Numbered from the stretch's first letter, positions 33,784 to 46,443 are shown. The stretch is DNA of 64,000 nt from Viola odorata (GCA_963691705.1 OY829537.1:19282078-19346077), one strand, 5' to 3'. The notes: generated by a model from the letters alone, not told the origin. Program-made: numbers and translations.

Positions 33784-36334
33784 TGTTGATACCCGAATTT
33801 TGACGATTAACTTAAATTGTTCATTGTTTTGCTCAATTTTGATCTTATTTTTATTATTATTATTTCCGTTTATTTACTATTTATCATCTTGTTTTATTTT
33901 TGTTTCATGTCATTTTATTTTATTTTGTACGTATTTTATTTTTCATTCGAACTTTTGACAGTTTATAATAAAAATTTCTCGAGCTATTGGCTCGAACCAA
34001 ATAAAATAAATTCTCACTTTCGGCCACAATCATCACACCCTCTCCCTTTCCATTTTTTCCACGACCATACCAACAACATTGAAAACATCCTTCTCAATTA
34101 ATCATGCCCGCCATTTCCGGCCACCCACCATCTTTTTCCTCTAAAAGAGAGCCTCTACCAAAATTAAATGGCACGGTCTGCCAATTTCCAAACCCGAATC
34201 ATCCCTCTGCAAAAAATCCAAATTTCCCTCGTTCAATTTCTCTTCATTCAACCATTACCTCTGCCAAATCAAATTAAATTGCAACCATCAAATAAAAATA
34301 CAGCCGATCCCTTCTCCGTCACCAACAAACCATCACTGCAACCCAAAAATCCCGATCACCACATCACCACCACCCGTCTCCGGCCACTTCAAATCAGCCC
34401 CGTAAACCCACTTCAAAAACCAGCACCAAAATCCACCCGAACAACCCATCTATCTGGCCAAATCTGCCCCAAAAAAAACAGTCCAGAATCAGCCCCCAAA
34501 ACACCCATTACTCCGGCCAAAACACCCACACCAAACCCATCCAAATCACCAAAATCAAACCCAAAAAATCAGTACCCAAATCCCTAATCAATTACCCAAA
34601 TCCATACACCAAATTAAACCCAATCCATACACTAAATTAAATCAATTCGTCAACGCCAAAACACCAAACCGATCACTAAATCACCAACCAAATCTGACCC
34701 AAATATCCATTGTTTGTGTGTGTTGTGTGTTGTGATTCCAAGGAAAACAAAAAGAAAGAAAGAGAGGAGGAGTGAAGGCAGTGAGAGCTCGATTGATGAA
34801 AGGAGAATAGGAAAGAAAAAAAGAAGAGAGATTTGATTTGTGTTTGATGTTGTGCAGAGAAGTAAGAAGAAAAGAAGAAAAAAAAGGAGTGGGTTCGTGG
34901 AAAGAAATAAGAAAAAGGAAAGAAAAGAAAGTAAAAGAAAAAGAGAAAGGAAGAAAAGAAAAAGCAAAAATGTTGTCGGGAAAGGGTTAGAAAAAATGAA
35001 GGAAAGAAAAGAATAAAAAAGAGAAAGGGCCCACGTGGCCCAAAAGAAAGAAATGAGTTAGTTTTCTTACTTGAATATTCGGACCGGGACGAACAATGGG
35101 TAAGGTGATCTCATTTTTATTAATATTTGATCATTTGAAATTTATTTATGAGTCCCTTACTAATACGCGTTTATTTGTCTATTTTGTTCGTATGTTTTAT
35201 TTGCACGCTCGTCGTGATGATGCCCCAATGAGCTTGTTGGAGCTCGACGAGGAGTTCGATGCGTCATTGCCAATTGCGAAGCTCGAATGGAGAATTTAAT
35301 TGTTGTATTTATTTATTTGGGAATTTGTAATTAATTTGTAATATTTATTTGCAGTATTTATCTATTTTATTATTAATTGTTGCCACTAATCTTTGATCTA
35401 CAGGTAAAGCTCTTCAGGTATGTTTTCCTTTTTCCCTTCTTTATTTTGGATAAACGTATTTTAATGCGTGATTGTTAGAATTCGAATTAATCTGTTTGCA
35501 TGATGCTTATACCAATGAATGTGCTTTATTTTATGCTTGTTTCGTGTGCGGCTTTGTCCCCACGAATTTACGCTTTATTTTGATGAATGTGTTTCGTGTG
35601 CGGCTTCGACCCCATGAATGTTTTTCAATTTATGCTATATTGACGAATGTGTTATGTGCGCGGCTTCGACCCACTTCCCGGTTTTTCTCTTTTCAACGTG
35701 TTTTTCGCATTCATTCAAAACGGTACTTTGCTAGTATATGCGTGCTTAGAATCACCTAGTAAATAGGATTTAATCACGTGCATTGGCCCGATGATGATAA
35801 GTGATCCATCGTTGTTCACTAGGGTCGTCGCTTTAGTAAAGATTAACAAAACGGTAGTAATCTCACTTGATTTTGTATGAAACTGGATTAATTTTAAACT
35901 CGACAAAATTTAATTGGAATAGGTATGAAACCAACCCTTTTATTTTCTTAGAGGATTAAAATGTTTATTTTCTTTTAACAACTCAGCAATTAATTAGGAT
36001 AAAATCAATTGAACCAATTTAAGAACTAAAGTGGCGATTCCCCTGAGGGCCCAATTACTTGTTTTCAACATGATTTTTAAACACCTCCTTTTTAGAACCG
36101 GTAACCTTTTTAAGGATGAGACTCGGGTGCCTAACACCTTCCCGAGTCCATAATACGACCCCGAACCATCGTTCTCGGGTTTAGACCCTTTTTGTGCCTT
36201 AGTTTTTATTTTTATTTTCTTCTTTTTTTTTTTTTGACTTTATAGGTTTCCCTAAACCTTAGAAAAATAGGGTGGCGACTTCATTGTATGTGTTTTTCAT
36301 TTGCGTCCCGAATTTCGCTCGCGACGGTGCGACA
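33784..36334 (+). repeat. 5' LTR (2,551 bp)
   Basis: TG...CA ends. It contains a purine-rich stretch (34735-35010), a CACGTG G-box inside GGGCCCACGTGGCCC (35028-35042), and near its 3' end GGTGCCTAACACCTTCCC (about 36129-36146). Short open frames inside are low-complexity and not convincing genes. Confidence 0.93.
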
Positions 36335-36337
36335 GTT

Positions 36338-36355
36338 TGGCGACTTCACTGGGGA
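36338..36355 (+). other. Primer binding site, tRNA-Arg type
   Basis: TGGCGACTTCACTGGGGA lies three bases after the LTR. It is complementary, with one mismatch, to the 3' end I recall for plant tRNA-Arg(ACG) (…TCCCCAGTGGAGTCGCCA). tRNA-Arg priming is a known trait of Ogre-type elements. Confidence 0.75.
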
Positions 36356-37689
36356 CTTTAGGGTCGAAGCCGGAATTGTGTGCTTGAGGTGTTTATTGTT
36401 GTTATTTATTTGTTTATTCGCTTTGATATTAATTGTTGTATTCTCATAAGCATTCACGCATAATGCCCTACTGTCGGGCCTGTTCCAAATAGGATTAGGA
36501 GGTTAGTAGTGAGGCCCTGGGGCACGTGTCCTGGGTAGTTTTCACCAAAGCCAAACTCGGATTAGAACCCCTAAATGGGTGAGCGCCCTGATGGACTTAG
36601 GTCCCAGTAAGCAATCACGTATCCATTTACTGAGGGACCACTTTTATGGTATCGTCCGGGAGCCTTTCAGCCAGTTAGAAATAGTTGAAATTACCCGACA
36701 TATGCATCATGATCGTATGTATATTTCCAACATGCCTCATTATTGCCATGATTCTCCATTTTTTTACCATCATACCATGATAATTCTTGTTGCGATACAA
36801 GGTTTCATTTTTTTTTTTTCCCTTGCGATGCTATGATTCTATTTTCTTTCTTGTGATACCATGATTCTTTTTTTTCCTATGACTTTACTCACCTTTATAT
36901 ACATTCTCCATTCAGGTGCTACTGATTAGGATCCATTTTTTGTCATCCTTGCAGAAGGAGGGCACGAAGAGAGTTTGGTGGAATTGCTCCTCTGACATGT
37001 CCACTCATCAAGGAGCATTTAATTACATATCTAGTTCATTATATTTTTTGTTGTACTTAGTGATGAGTTGTAATTATTTTTGACACTATTACCTATTAAA
37101 ACGAAATTCATATATTTTTTATTACTGTATAGTTTTTATTATACTTATTTACATTTTTGTTTATAACCAGGCTTGAAGGAGACAAATTAGATCCTCGGGG
37201 TCCAAAATCTCTCATTTTCGATTAGTCGTAATTTGTCTTGCCCCAAGACACAAACTGTCAGAAAAGATGAACTTAAGGCGTGTCCAACTACTTCGCTTTG
37301 CTCATATCACCCTAACACTCCAGCATCCCGACACCATACCCAATGGATGTTTCGCCTACCGTATCAATATCATTAATCCTTTAGCACATGCATGAATTTG
37401 ATGCTACTAATGGATTGTATTTTGTATCTTGATAGGTGATTATCCATGGGTGATTGAGAAGGAGATAATTAGAATTTGATTCCAATATCGTCTTGAACCC
37501 GAGTCAGAATTTGAATCATTCCGCGGTTATCTGCATAACGCCTTGCTAGAAAAGGGAGATTCCATAACTTATTAATTATATTGATCATTTTTTCTTTGAA
37601 TCACCCTTCATTCTAACCATTTCTTATTTATTTTGCAGGAACCCGAGTTAGAGTTTGAGGCAGGCCGTGGTTACCTGCATAATGCCTCA
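36356..37689 (+). other. Leader/internal region of LTR element, no intact gene
   Basis: No long frame. Two similar short coding-like segments occur, near 37495-37560 (PESEFESFRGYLHNALLEKG) and 37640-37695 (EPELEFEAGRGYLHNASLE). A third, more diverged one lies at 41165-41275. Confidence 0.5.
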
Positions 37690-37692
37690 CTA

Positions 37693-38300
37693 GAATATGA
37701 GTTTATATCAAATGGATGTGAAAACCCCGATTTTGAAGATCATAAATTTCCTAACCCTGTTTTTAAATTGGAAAAGGCTTTGTATGGTCTTAAACAAGCT
37801 CCTAGAGCTTGGCATGATCGTTCAAGTCAATTTTTGTTAAAAAAAAAAAAAAAAATGGTTTCAAAATGGGAAAAATTGATTCTACACTCTTCACTAAACA
37901 TGATGGTGAACATATGTTAATTGTGCAAATTTATGTTGATAATATTATCTTTGGTGCTACTAATGATTCTTTGTGCAAGGACTTTGAAAAATGTATGCAT
38001 AGTAAATTTGAGATGAGCATGATGGGAGAATTGACATTCTCCCTTGGACGTCAAATCCGACAATCTCAAGATGGTATCTTTATCAACCAAGCAAAGTATA
38101 TCAAGGATCTCCTCACCAAATATGGATGTGATAATATCAAGGAGAGTCCTATTCCCCTTAGTCCTACCACAAATCTTGACAAAGACGAAGACGGTAAAGA
38201 TGTAGACATTACTCTTTATCGAGACATTTTCACTAAGCCTCTTGCAAAGGATCATTTCGTGGAGCTAAGACAGGAAAGTGGCATTTGTTATCCATTTTGA
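37693..38300 (+). pseudogene. Ty1/Copia polyprotein fragment (RT and RNase H end)
   Basis: The frame starts with ENPDFEDHKFPNPVFKLEKA, then LYGLKQAPRAWHDR, a hallmark of Copia reverse transcriptase. A long A-run (37839-37854) shifts the frame, and RT continues as GKIDSTLFTKHDGEHML, then IVQIYVDNIIFGATND, where the catalytic YVDD box has become YVDN. After DVDITLYR the sequence jumps directly to DIFTKPLAKDHFVELR, so most of RNase H is deleted. It is foreign to a gypsy-type element and best explained as a nested, decayed Copia (SIRE-like) piece. Purine tracts at 39356-39367 and 39446-39453 may be the end of that element. Confidence 0.85.
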
Positions 38301-40034
38301 ATGATTCTCCATCCGGTATTCCTAAAACTCTATCCTTAATGTCCATGCTATTGTGATTATTTACTTGATTCATTTGTTCATGTGATTGATTATTAAGGAC
38401 ATGTGGTGGATGTGATATTTTTTGAAATATGAGAAATTGAGTCAAATGATAGGAGTGCTTTTGGAAGTTTTTTTTCTTTTCGAAATCTATTCAAATCCTC
38501 ACCAAATCCTATCAAATTATCCAATATCCTCGTACGCATGCAACGGCCGTAAGAGTAGACATTTTGCATATCTTTGAGCTGTGAATTATAGACTTTTTGG
38601 TGTATAATTTGCGTATAAATACTCCCTTAATTCACATTGGAATCACTACACCTCTAGCTAAATCTGAAATTTCCAAACCGAAAGCCTTGCCTTCAAATTC
38701 TTTTAACTTTCAAGATGCTATCGTTTGAGATGAGGATGATGTTGTCAATATTGGCTTTGATGATTTCTCTCTTCGTTTTTCCCCTTCTCATGTTCAAAAA
38801 TTGTCCAAGAAATGTCGACTTGTTCATGTGTCCCAAGTATCAGTGCCCTCCGTGTCACTGCCCTTCACCTCAATGTTCTCTTTGATCATATCCGAGCAGC
38901 ATTAGTATTCTCTACTATAGTTTTTATTTTTGGAACTTATCTACTCTTATGCTTTGTAATGTTTTGTTTAGATTGAATAAGTATTATACTATTCCTTTAT
39001 GAAGGAATTTGGATTTATATGTTGTTTGTATTTTGCGCATTATCCATGTTTGTACTAATTATGTTTTATGAATAAATATTCTGTATTGGTTATGCATATT
39101 TGTGTTTGACATTTTTGTTGGATAATTGTTGCACAATTACTTTATGAAGTAATTTTTATTTGATGTGTTGGCTCCTTTATTTACCCTCCATGGTTTTGCT
39201 GGATGTATTTGGATATATTTTTGTTTGATTAAATATACTCTTTTTGATTGGATATATTATTTTGACTATTGTAATGAATGATTTAGCTTGAATATTTTTC
39301 TTTTGAAAATGAATTAGCTTGGGTATAATTCTTTTTACCCGTTTTGTTGTTGATAAAGGGGGAGAAATATTTGGCGAAATTTATTTTAGAAGTAATAATT
39401 TTTGAATCTTTACTATGCTCCATGTGCACTAATTATTTTATGTAGGGGGGAGCATTGAGGCTCCTAAATCAGTTTGATTTAATCAAATTTGATAGCATAA
39501 CGATAGGCGAGCATTTCGGCAAAGAAATAGGGGCAACAAAATGACGACCAGAAGAATTCCATCACTACTCAGTAGGACGAAGGAGTCCTCCTACCGACTC
39601 TTGAATAATCGACATTTTTACCCTTGCTGATTCTGCTTCGCATACCCCGGGTAGTCCCTTTCTTTATATGACTTTTCAATTTAGTGTAGTCGTGTTTCTA
39701 CATTGAGGGGCATTTCATCCATAGTTGGGCATATTATTTTTGCAGGGGGGCAAACATACAGAATGATAGCTCGCAACAATGAGCTCTTTGCATCCATTTT
39801 ACCTTGGTTTTAGCCCAACGCTACACAGTGAGTGTAGAGGAATCCTCCTATCAGCTCTTGAATGAGCATCCCTCCATGCCTTGGGAATGAATGAAAGCTT
39901 CCCTCGTATCTTCAGCAATTTCACCAGAGGCTATGATTTTTGACAATTTTTGGGCATTGGCTAGAGTGACCACGCTGACGTCTGGCAATGTGAGCATGTT
40001 GGTCCATTTTGGGCGAGGGAAGAGTTAGGCCATG
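38301..40034 (+). other. Internal region, likely the rest of the Copia insert
   Basis: T-rich, without supportable genes. Near 39566 and 39823 a roughly 45-bp segment repeats (GAAGGAGTCCTCCTACC and GAGGAATCCTCCTATC contexts, each followed by CTCTTGAAT); a third copy lies at about 41262. Confidence 0.4.
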
Positions 40035-40860
40035 TAGGGGTGTACAAAATTAGAATAACCCACGGTTAACGGGTGCATAACCGACCCGACCCGGCCCGTC
40101 AAATTAGCCTAACCCTAAGTATATAAGCATCATTTTTTCCTTTCCGCCGCCCTCTACCTCTCAACTCTCATCACCTTACCTCTTCCATACGAGACTTCTC
40201 CTCCGTTTCCCCTCCCAACACCGACCGCTACACTACCCAAAATTACTTCATAAAAGTAATAGCACAACATTTTTTTTTCTTTTCTCAATCCAAATAAAAA
40301 ATTATTACAAACCATAAGTGTATATAAATTCAGAAAGGGAATAGATAAGCATAAATGCAAGTGTTCATGATATGATTATTAAGAGGGGATAGAAAATAAC
40401 CACGCAAAGTACGGAACATATGAAGCTCAAATACATACGCACTTGCCTTGAATAAACCACATCATCACCACAGCAATCAGCCAAGCCAAAGACAATATCA
40501 TGACAAGTAGAAGCATTTTCGCCGACCTCTCCATTATGTGTTGATAGCCAAGTTTTGTTTCGGTATGTAAGCGGAGGGACTGTTTGGATTTTGGTAAGAT
40601 TTTATGAGGATTTGGTTGGTCTTCAAAAGGGAATTGTGTTTTAGAAAGGGAGGGAGCTCGGTTTCGTTTAAGGAGAAAGAAGAAAATAGAGAAAGAAATG
40701 GGAGAGAAGAAAAGAAAAGAGAGGGAATTTAGAATGGGTTTGGTTAATAGGTCGGCCCAGTTAGGAAGGCCCAATCCCTCATTTTGGTTTCTGAAAACCC
40801 AACCCGCCAACTGGCCATTATGGGCCATAATCGGCCCGACCTGACCCATGTACACCTCTG
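40035..40860. mobile_element. hAT-like non-autonomous element nested in LTR element
   Basis: Ends TAGGGGTGTACA (left) and TGTACACCTCTG (right) are inverted with two mismatches, and both subterminal regions are rich in CCCGACCCG-type words. The flanks (AGGCCATG and TGGCCGTC) agree at only about 5 of 8 positions, so the target duplication is weak. The middle has C/T-rich and short hydrophobic-coding stretches but no transposase. Confidence 0.5.
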
Positions 40861-43337
40861 GCCGTCTGGGAGGTCTCTTTTTGGCAATGTATGGATCCAT
40901 GCTCATATCGTCGATAGTCTGATGATTCAAAGATTTAAGAATGTTCTTCCCTGCTATGTAATCTACATCAGCATCCGAATTTTGCGGTATCCCCGTTCGG
41001 ATCTCATCTCTTCATCAACATTCAAATTTTGCAGTGTCCCGGCCCAGATCTCGATCTACAATTCCCTATCGTCATCCCAGTGGACATCAACGTCCAAACG
41101 TATCCATGTCCGATTCCTGCAAAAATATCGTGAAGCTTCGATGTCCGAATGGAAGGACCTATGATAGAATCCGAATCACACCAGACATATTGGGATAAAG
41201 CCTCACTAGAAAAGGGAGAGGAACTTGAATCATACCATGGTTACTTGTATGATTCTCAGCGAGACGGAGGAACCCTCCTCCTACCAACTTTGAAATGACT
41301 GTCATTTCTGCTCTGTTGCACATGTTCAGAGAAGTCCATCTACCTCTCTGCCTCTTTAAATTTTTGTACAAACAGTATGCATTCATTCCTGCATTGGGGG
41401 CAATTCTTTTTATTTATTCATAGATTTTCTGAGTGGTCATACCCTCACATTTTTGTAAAAATTGCTAAAACTATTAAGATTTGCTACAAAATGTGCATAA
41501 GATTCTTTGAATAAAATCCACACTACCCCCAAAATTGTCAAACCTTCCCTAAATTGAGCATGTTCAACATGTTTCTGCATCATGGATAACTTGTGCATCC
41601 ATTTGAAATTATGTGACATACATGATCTTGCCTGCTAGCTCTTATATCCGCGGCATGTTTAGACGTAAGCAGTCACAAATACATCCCTGTGAGTATTTTG
41701 GGCCTTCATGCTATACTTCTTTCATGAGTGCAAATGCTAAACTAAAGTGCTAGTTAGATTTGCATAATATCCAGGGTACATGCACCATTAGCCATGGGAT
41801 AGCAATAAGATGACATTGGACTTTGCTCTTTCTTCCATTTTCTTTTTTTATATAAGACAATGAACAGTGCCAGACTGAGATTGCTAACCGGGGGCAAGGT
41901 GCACAGTGAGTGAGGTTTGCAAAAGAAGAAAGAAGAAATCCTTGAATATTGATGGTCGGCACTGTAAGGACGCCGAGAAGAGAAAGAAATGAAGGCCTCT
42001 GCCTTAAACCAAGACCAAGGAAAGCCAGCACGAAAACGGTACTTGCTCTATGTATTTTGTGCTAGAATAAAAAGAGAAAAAGAAACAAAAAGGAAAAAGA
42101 ATAAAAAGAGAAAAAGAAACAAAAAGGAAAAAGAAAAAAAGAAAAAAAAGAGAAGAAAAAGAAAAAAAGAAAAAGAAAGAAGAAAAAAGAAAAAGGAAAG
42201 AAAAGCAGAAGCAAGTACGAAAAATGGCTCCAGGTCAATCTTCCAAAAGGAGAAAAGTGAAGGCTATTTCCCCATAACAACCAAGGCAGGGGTGGTACAC
42301 AGCAGTGGCAATTAGTCCGACCAGTCTCAGACCCATGAAAAACCTCATCGTCTAGGGTTCACCGAGATTCAAAGACTTAGAACCCAGTTGTATTCAAACA
42401 ATAAATTGTGGACCTCTCAAGAGAAAGTTTCAGGGCTTCACCAAAGTAATCAAAGAGCGTTCCTGGCGAAGATCAAAGAACCTGGGCGTTTTGCCCTCAA
42501 AACGACCAAGGAGGAGCATATCCAGCATCTAAGCACTACGCCCTCAAAGTGATAGTGGGAAGAAGTATCCCCAGCAAGACTGAAGGACTTGTGCACTTTG
42601 CCCTCACTGTGGCCAATCAGTAGGCCCTGTTCATTAAAGAAAATATATTCACTTCTTCTCCCCGCAAAGTCCTTTCGATTATTAGAATGCCCATGCATGT
42701 GCATCTTTATCTGAAGTTTATTCACTCGGATTGACATTGCAAATCTGACTGTGTGCTATGTTGCTGCATTTCTATGAGTGTAAACACATAGCCTTATTCC
42801 TGAGTGTGAGCGCAAACACTAATATCTGGTGAGGATTGCTTATGTCTACATGTTGTGGGAAAGTCTTGTCCTTGAGGTCGTTATCTCCTGGGCAAGATGC
42901 GGATGCTTTTCTAGACTTGTATCAAGCGTGCTTATATGATAGAAAATAGATGACACGTTCTCCAGAAATGCATAAACTTGTTGAACATTCTCTTGATAGG
43001 GAAGTTGCTTTTATAAAATACCGGGGGCAAACCTTTGGGTAGTGTGGGAATCCTTTCATATACAACATATATGATTTGATTTCGTTGTTTCCATTTATCA
43101 TTTGCTCTACTTTTTTCCATCCACGGCTGCTTCGTGTTTGTTTCCTCTTTATTTGCAGGATACATATATACGTCAGGGGAATCTCACACTATGATCAAAA
43201 TCCCTCCAATAAATCCATCCAATAAACACCTGAACGGAGTACGTTGCCACTCCTCAATCAACTTCGTGCGGCGGCCCATCTTCCCCACCATTATCGACAT
43301 CCGAATGGAGATACGTTACCACTCCACCTTCCAAAAA
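40861..43337 (+). other. Internal region of LTR element, repeats and purine tract
   Basis: No gene. 42066-42215 is almost pure A/G. Around 42480-42620 a word TTTGCCCTCAAA recurs three times at about 50-60-bp spacing, another small tandem repeat. 41165-41300 carries the third copy of the coding-like segment described in the leader. Confidence 0.45.
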
Positions 43338-44839
43338 TTGTGTGGCGGTTTAAACCCCACCTTTCAAAAGATTGCATGGCGGTTCAAACCCCACCTTTCA
43401 AAGATCATGTGGCGGTTCAAACCCCACCTGTCAAAAATATCTTGTGGCGGTTCAAACCCCACCTCTCAAAAAAATCGTGTGGTGGTTCAAGCCCCACCTT
43501 TCAAAAAAATTGTGTGGCGGTTTAAACCCCACCTTTCAAAAGATTGCATGGCGGTTCAAACCCCACCTCTCAAAAAAATCGTGTGGCGGTTTAAACCCCA
43601 CCTTTCAAAAATCGTGCGGAGGTTCAGAAACCCCACCTTTCAAAACAATCGTGTGGCGGTTCAAACCCCACATTTCAAAAAAATCGTGTGGAGGTTCAAA
43701 CCCCACATTTCAAAAATCGTGTGGCGGTTCCAACCCCACATTTCAAAAAAATCATGTGGCGGTTCAAAAACCCCACCTTCTAAAATCATGTGGCGGTTCA
43801 AACCCCACATTTCAAAAAAATCTTGTGGCGGTTCAAACCCCACATTTCAAAAAATCGTGTGGCGGTTCAAACCCCACATTTTTAAAAAAAAAAAATCGTG
43901 TGGAGGTTCAAAAACCCCACCTCTCAAACATCATGTGGTGGTTCAAGCCCCACCTTGCAAAAATCGTGTGGCGATTCAAACCCCACCTTTCAAAAATCAT
44001 ATGGAGGTTCAGACCCCACCCATAAAAAAAAACGTATGGAGGTTCAGACCCCACTCTCAAAAAAGTCATGTGGAGGTTCAGACCCCACATCTCAAAAAAT
44101 AATGTGGCGGTTCAAACCCCACCTTTCAAAAAAAAAAACAAACAAAAAAAAAATTTATGTGTGGAGGTTCAAAAAACTCCACCTTTCAAAAAATCGTGTG
44201 GCGGTTCAAACCCCACCTTGCAAAAATCGTGTGGCGGTTCAAACCCCACCTCTCAAAAATCATGTGGCGGTTCAAACCCCACATTTCAAAGATTGTGTGG
44301 CGGTTCAAACCCCACCTTCCAAAAATCGTGTGGCGGTTCAAACCCCACATTTCAAAAAAATCGTGCGGCGGTTCAAAACCCCCACTCTTCAAAAATGGTG
44401 CGGTGGTTCAAAACCCCCACTCTTCAAAAATCGTGTGGCGGTTCAAACCCCACATTTCAAAAATCGTGTGGAGGTTCAAAAACCCCACCTTGCAAAAATA
44501 ATGTGGCGGTTCTAACCCCACCTTTCAAAAAATCATGTGGCGGTTCAAACCCCACCTTTCAAAAATCGTGTGGTGGTTCAAACCCCACATTTCAAAAAAA
44601 TCGTGTGGAGGTTCAAAAAACTCCACCTTTCAAAAAATCGTGTGGCGGTTCAAACCCCACCTTGCAAAAATCGTGTGGCGGTTCAAACCCCACCTCTCAA
44701 AAAAAATCGTGTGGCGGTTTAAACCCCACCTTTCAAAGATCGTGTGGTGGTTCAAGCCCCACCTTGCAAAAATCGTGTGGCGGTCCAAACCCCACCTTTC
44801 AAGAAATCGTGTGGCGGTTCGAACCCCGCCTTGCAAAAA
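43338..44839 (+). repeat. Minisatellite, ~34-bp monomer, about 44 copies
   Basis: The monomer centres on GTGGCGGTTCAAACCCCAC followed by a variable CTTTCAAAAA..TC spacer of 13-18 bases, so monomer length varies between about 32 and 40. GTGG-C-GGTT and AACC-CCAC can pair, so each monomer may fold into an 8-bp hairpin with one bulged C and a CA loop. The long frames across it are an artefact of repetition. Tandem repeats in this position, before the 3' LTR, are known in Tat/Ogre elements and can seed satellites. Confidence 0.9.
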
Positions 44840-44874
44840 CCATTTAACGTTTGTTTTGTAGAATCAGTCATGAT

Positions 44875-46300
44875 TATCAGCGTCCGAGTGGAGCTGAATT
44901 CATCAATGTCCGAGTGGAGTTGTCGGCATCTGAGTAGAGCCATTATTGATCAGCGTCTGAGTAGAGCTGAATTTACATTTTCTGCATCGCGACATTCGAA
45001 GGGAGACGTCCGAGTGAAGTCGCATTTTACATTTCTGTAAGGTATCCGAGTGGAACCATCAGCGTCTGAGTGGAGCTGAATTTATCAATGTCCGAGTGGA
45101 GTTGTCGGCATCTGAGTAGAGCCATTATTGATCAGCGTCCGAGTGGAGCTGAATTTATATTTTTTTCAAGACATTAGTGGAGTCATCAGTGTCCGGTTGG
45201 AACTGAATTCGCAAGGCATCCGAGTGGAGCCATCATCGTCCGAGTGGAGTTGAATTTATATTTTTCAAGACATCCGAGTGGAGTCATCAGTGTCCGAGTG
45301 GAACTGAATTTGCAAGGCATCCGAGTGGAGCCATCAGCGTCTGAGTAGAGCTGAATTTACATTTATGCATCGCGGAATTCGAGTGGAGACGTCCGAGTGT
45401 AGCCGCAATTTATATTTTTCTGCAAGGCATCCGAGTGGAGCCATCAGCATCCGAGTGGAGCTGAATTTCCTTTTCTGCAAAGTATCCCGAAGGGCATTAG
45501 TGTCCGAGTGGAGTTCAATCTCCTTTTCTACAAAGCATCCCGAAGGGCATCAGTGTCCGAGTGGAGTTTAATTTCCTTTTCAGCAATTTAAAATTCTCGC
45601 GTCAGCGTCTGAGTGGAGCTGAATTTCCTTTTCTGCAAAGTATCCCGGTGGGCACCAGTGTCCGAGCAGAGTTCAAGCGTCCAAGTGGAGCAAAATTTAT
45701 ATTTCTGCAAAGTATCCTGCATCCTAAGGACGTCAGCGTCCAAGTGAATTCATACCTTGTTCTTGTGAGCGGTTTTGTCCCCACAGTACCATATCAGGAG
45801 TGGCTTCGTCCCCATACCTTATTTTCCTGAGCAGCTACATCCTCATATCCTGTGAGGCATCCGATTGGAGCCATCAGCGTCCGAATGGAGCTGTATTTAC
45901 ATTTTTGCAAGATGTCCAAATGGAGCCATCAACATCAAATAAAGCTAAGTTTACATTTCTGTAACTTACTTTTCAGCAACATGGTATCCGTATGGAGCCG
46001 TTTCTTTTTCTGCTTTCAGATTTATGTCCTTTCATAATATATGTATCTGAGTAGAGCCGATGTTTCTGTATCGCAGTATTCGAATGGAATCATCAGCGTC
46101 CGAGTGGAGCTGAATTTACCAACGTCCGAGTTGAGTTGTCGGCATCTGAGTAGAGCGGTTGTTCATCAACATCTCAGTGGAGTTGAATTCATTTCCTTAC
46201 AATTTAAGCAATTTAAATTTCCGCATCAACATCAGAGTCGAGGTAAGCTCACATTTTTGCAATTTACATATCTGCATTATGGTGTCCAAGTGGAACCATT
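44875..46300 (+). repeat. Second, degenerate repeat block (TCCGAGTGGAG)
   Basis: TCCGAGTGGAG and close variants return every 25-35 bases in a larger ~60-bp pattern, alternating GCATCCGAGTGGAGCCATCA and GCGTCCGAGTGGAGCTGAAT. It is more diverged than the neighbouring minisatellite, so older or under different turnover. Confidence 0.8.
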
Positions 46301-46428
46301 TTCTTTTTCCGCTTATAAGATTTGTGCCTTTCAAATGCCATTCTGTATTTTGAACATTGGTGGGACTGGGGCATCCGTCTTTACTGCTCATCAAAAATTT
46401 CAGTTACACTTTATTTTTGATAAGACAG

Positions 46429-46440
46429 TAAAGAGGGGGC
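46429..46440 (+). other. Polypurine tract of LTR element
   Basis: TAAAGAGGGGGC, a few bases before the 3' LTR at 46444. Expected site of plus-strand priming. Confidence 0.75.
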
Positions 46441-46443
46441 AAC

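Noticed and set aside
34168..34587. 139-codon frame in the 5' LTR, repeated at 46830-47249
   Set aside because: It lies wholly in the LTR, has low-complexity Pro/Lys/Asn composition and no motif; present twice only because LTRs are twins.
34650..34967. Leu/Phe-rich minus-strand frame in the LTR (also 47312-47629) resembling a membrane protein
   Set aside because: It is the complement of a purine-rich low-complexity tract; the hydrophobicity is compositional.
42062..42280. Phe/Leu-rich minus frame and Lys-rich plus frame
   Set aside because: Both arise from an A/G-only tract in the LTR element interior.
43134..44861. Long open frames (up to 322 codons) with repeating CGGSNPTFQKS or WRFKPHLSKI patterns
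   Set aside because: They come from a tandem DNA repeat read in several frames at once, on both strands; not a protein family.
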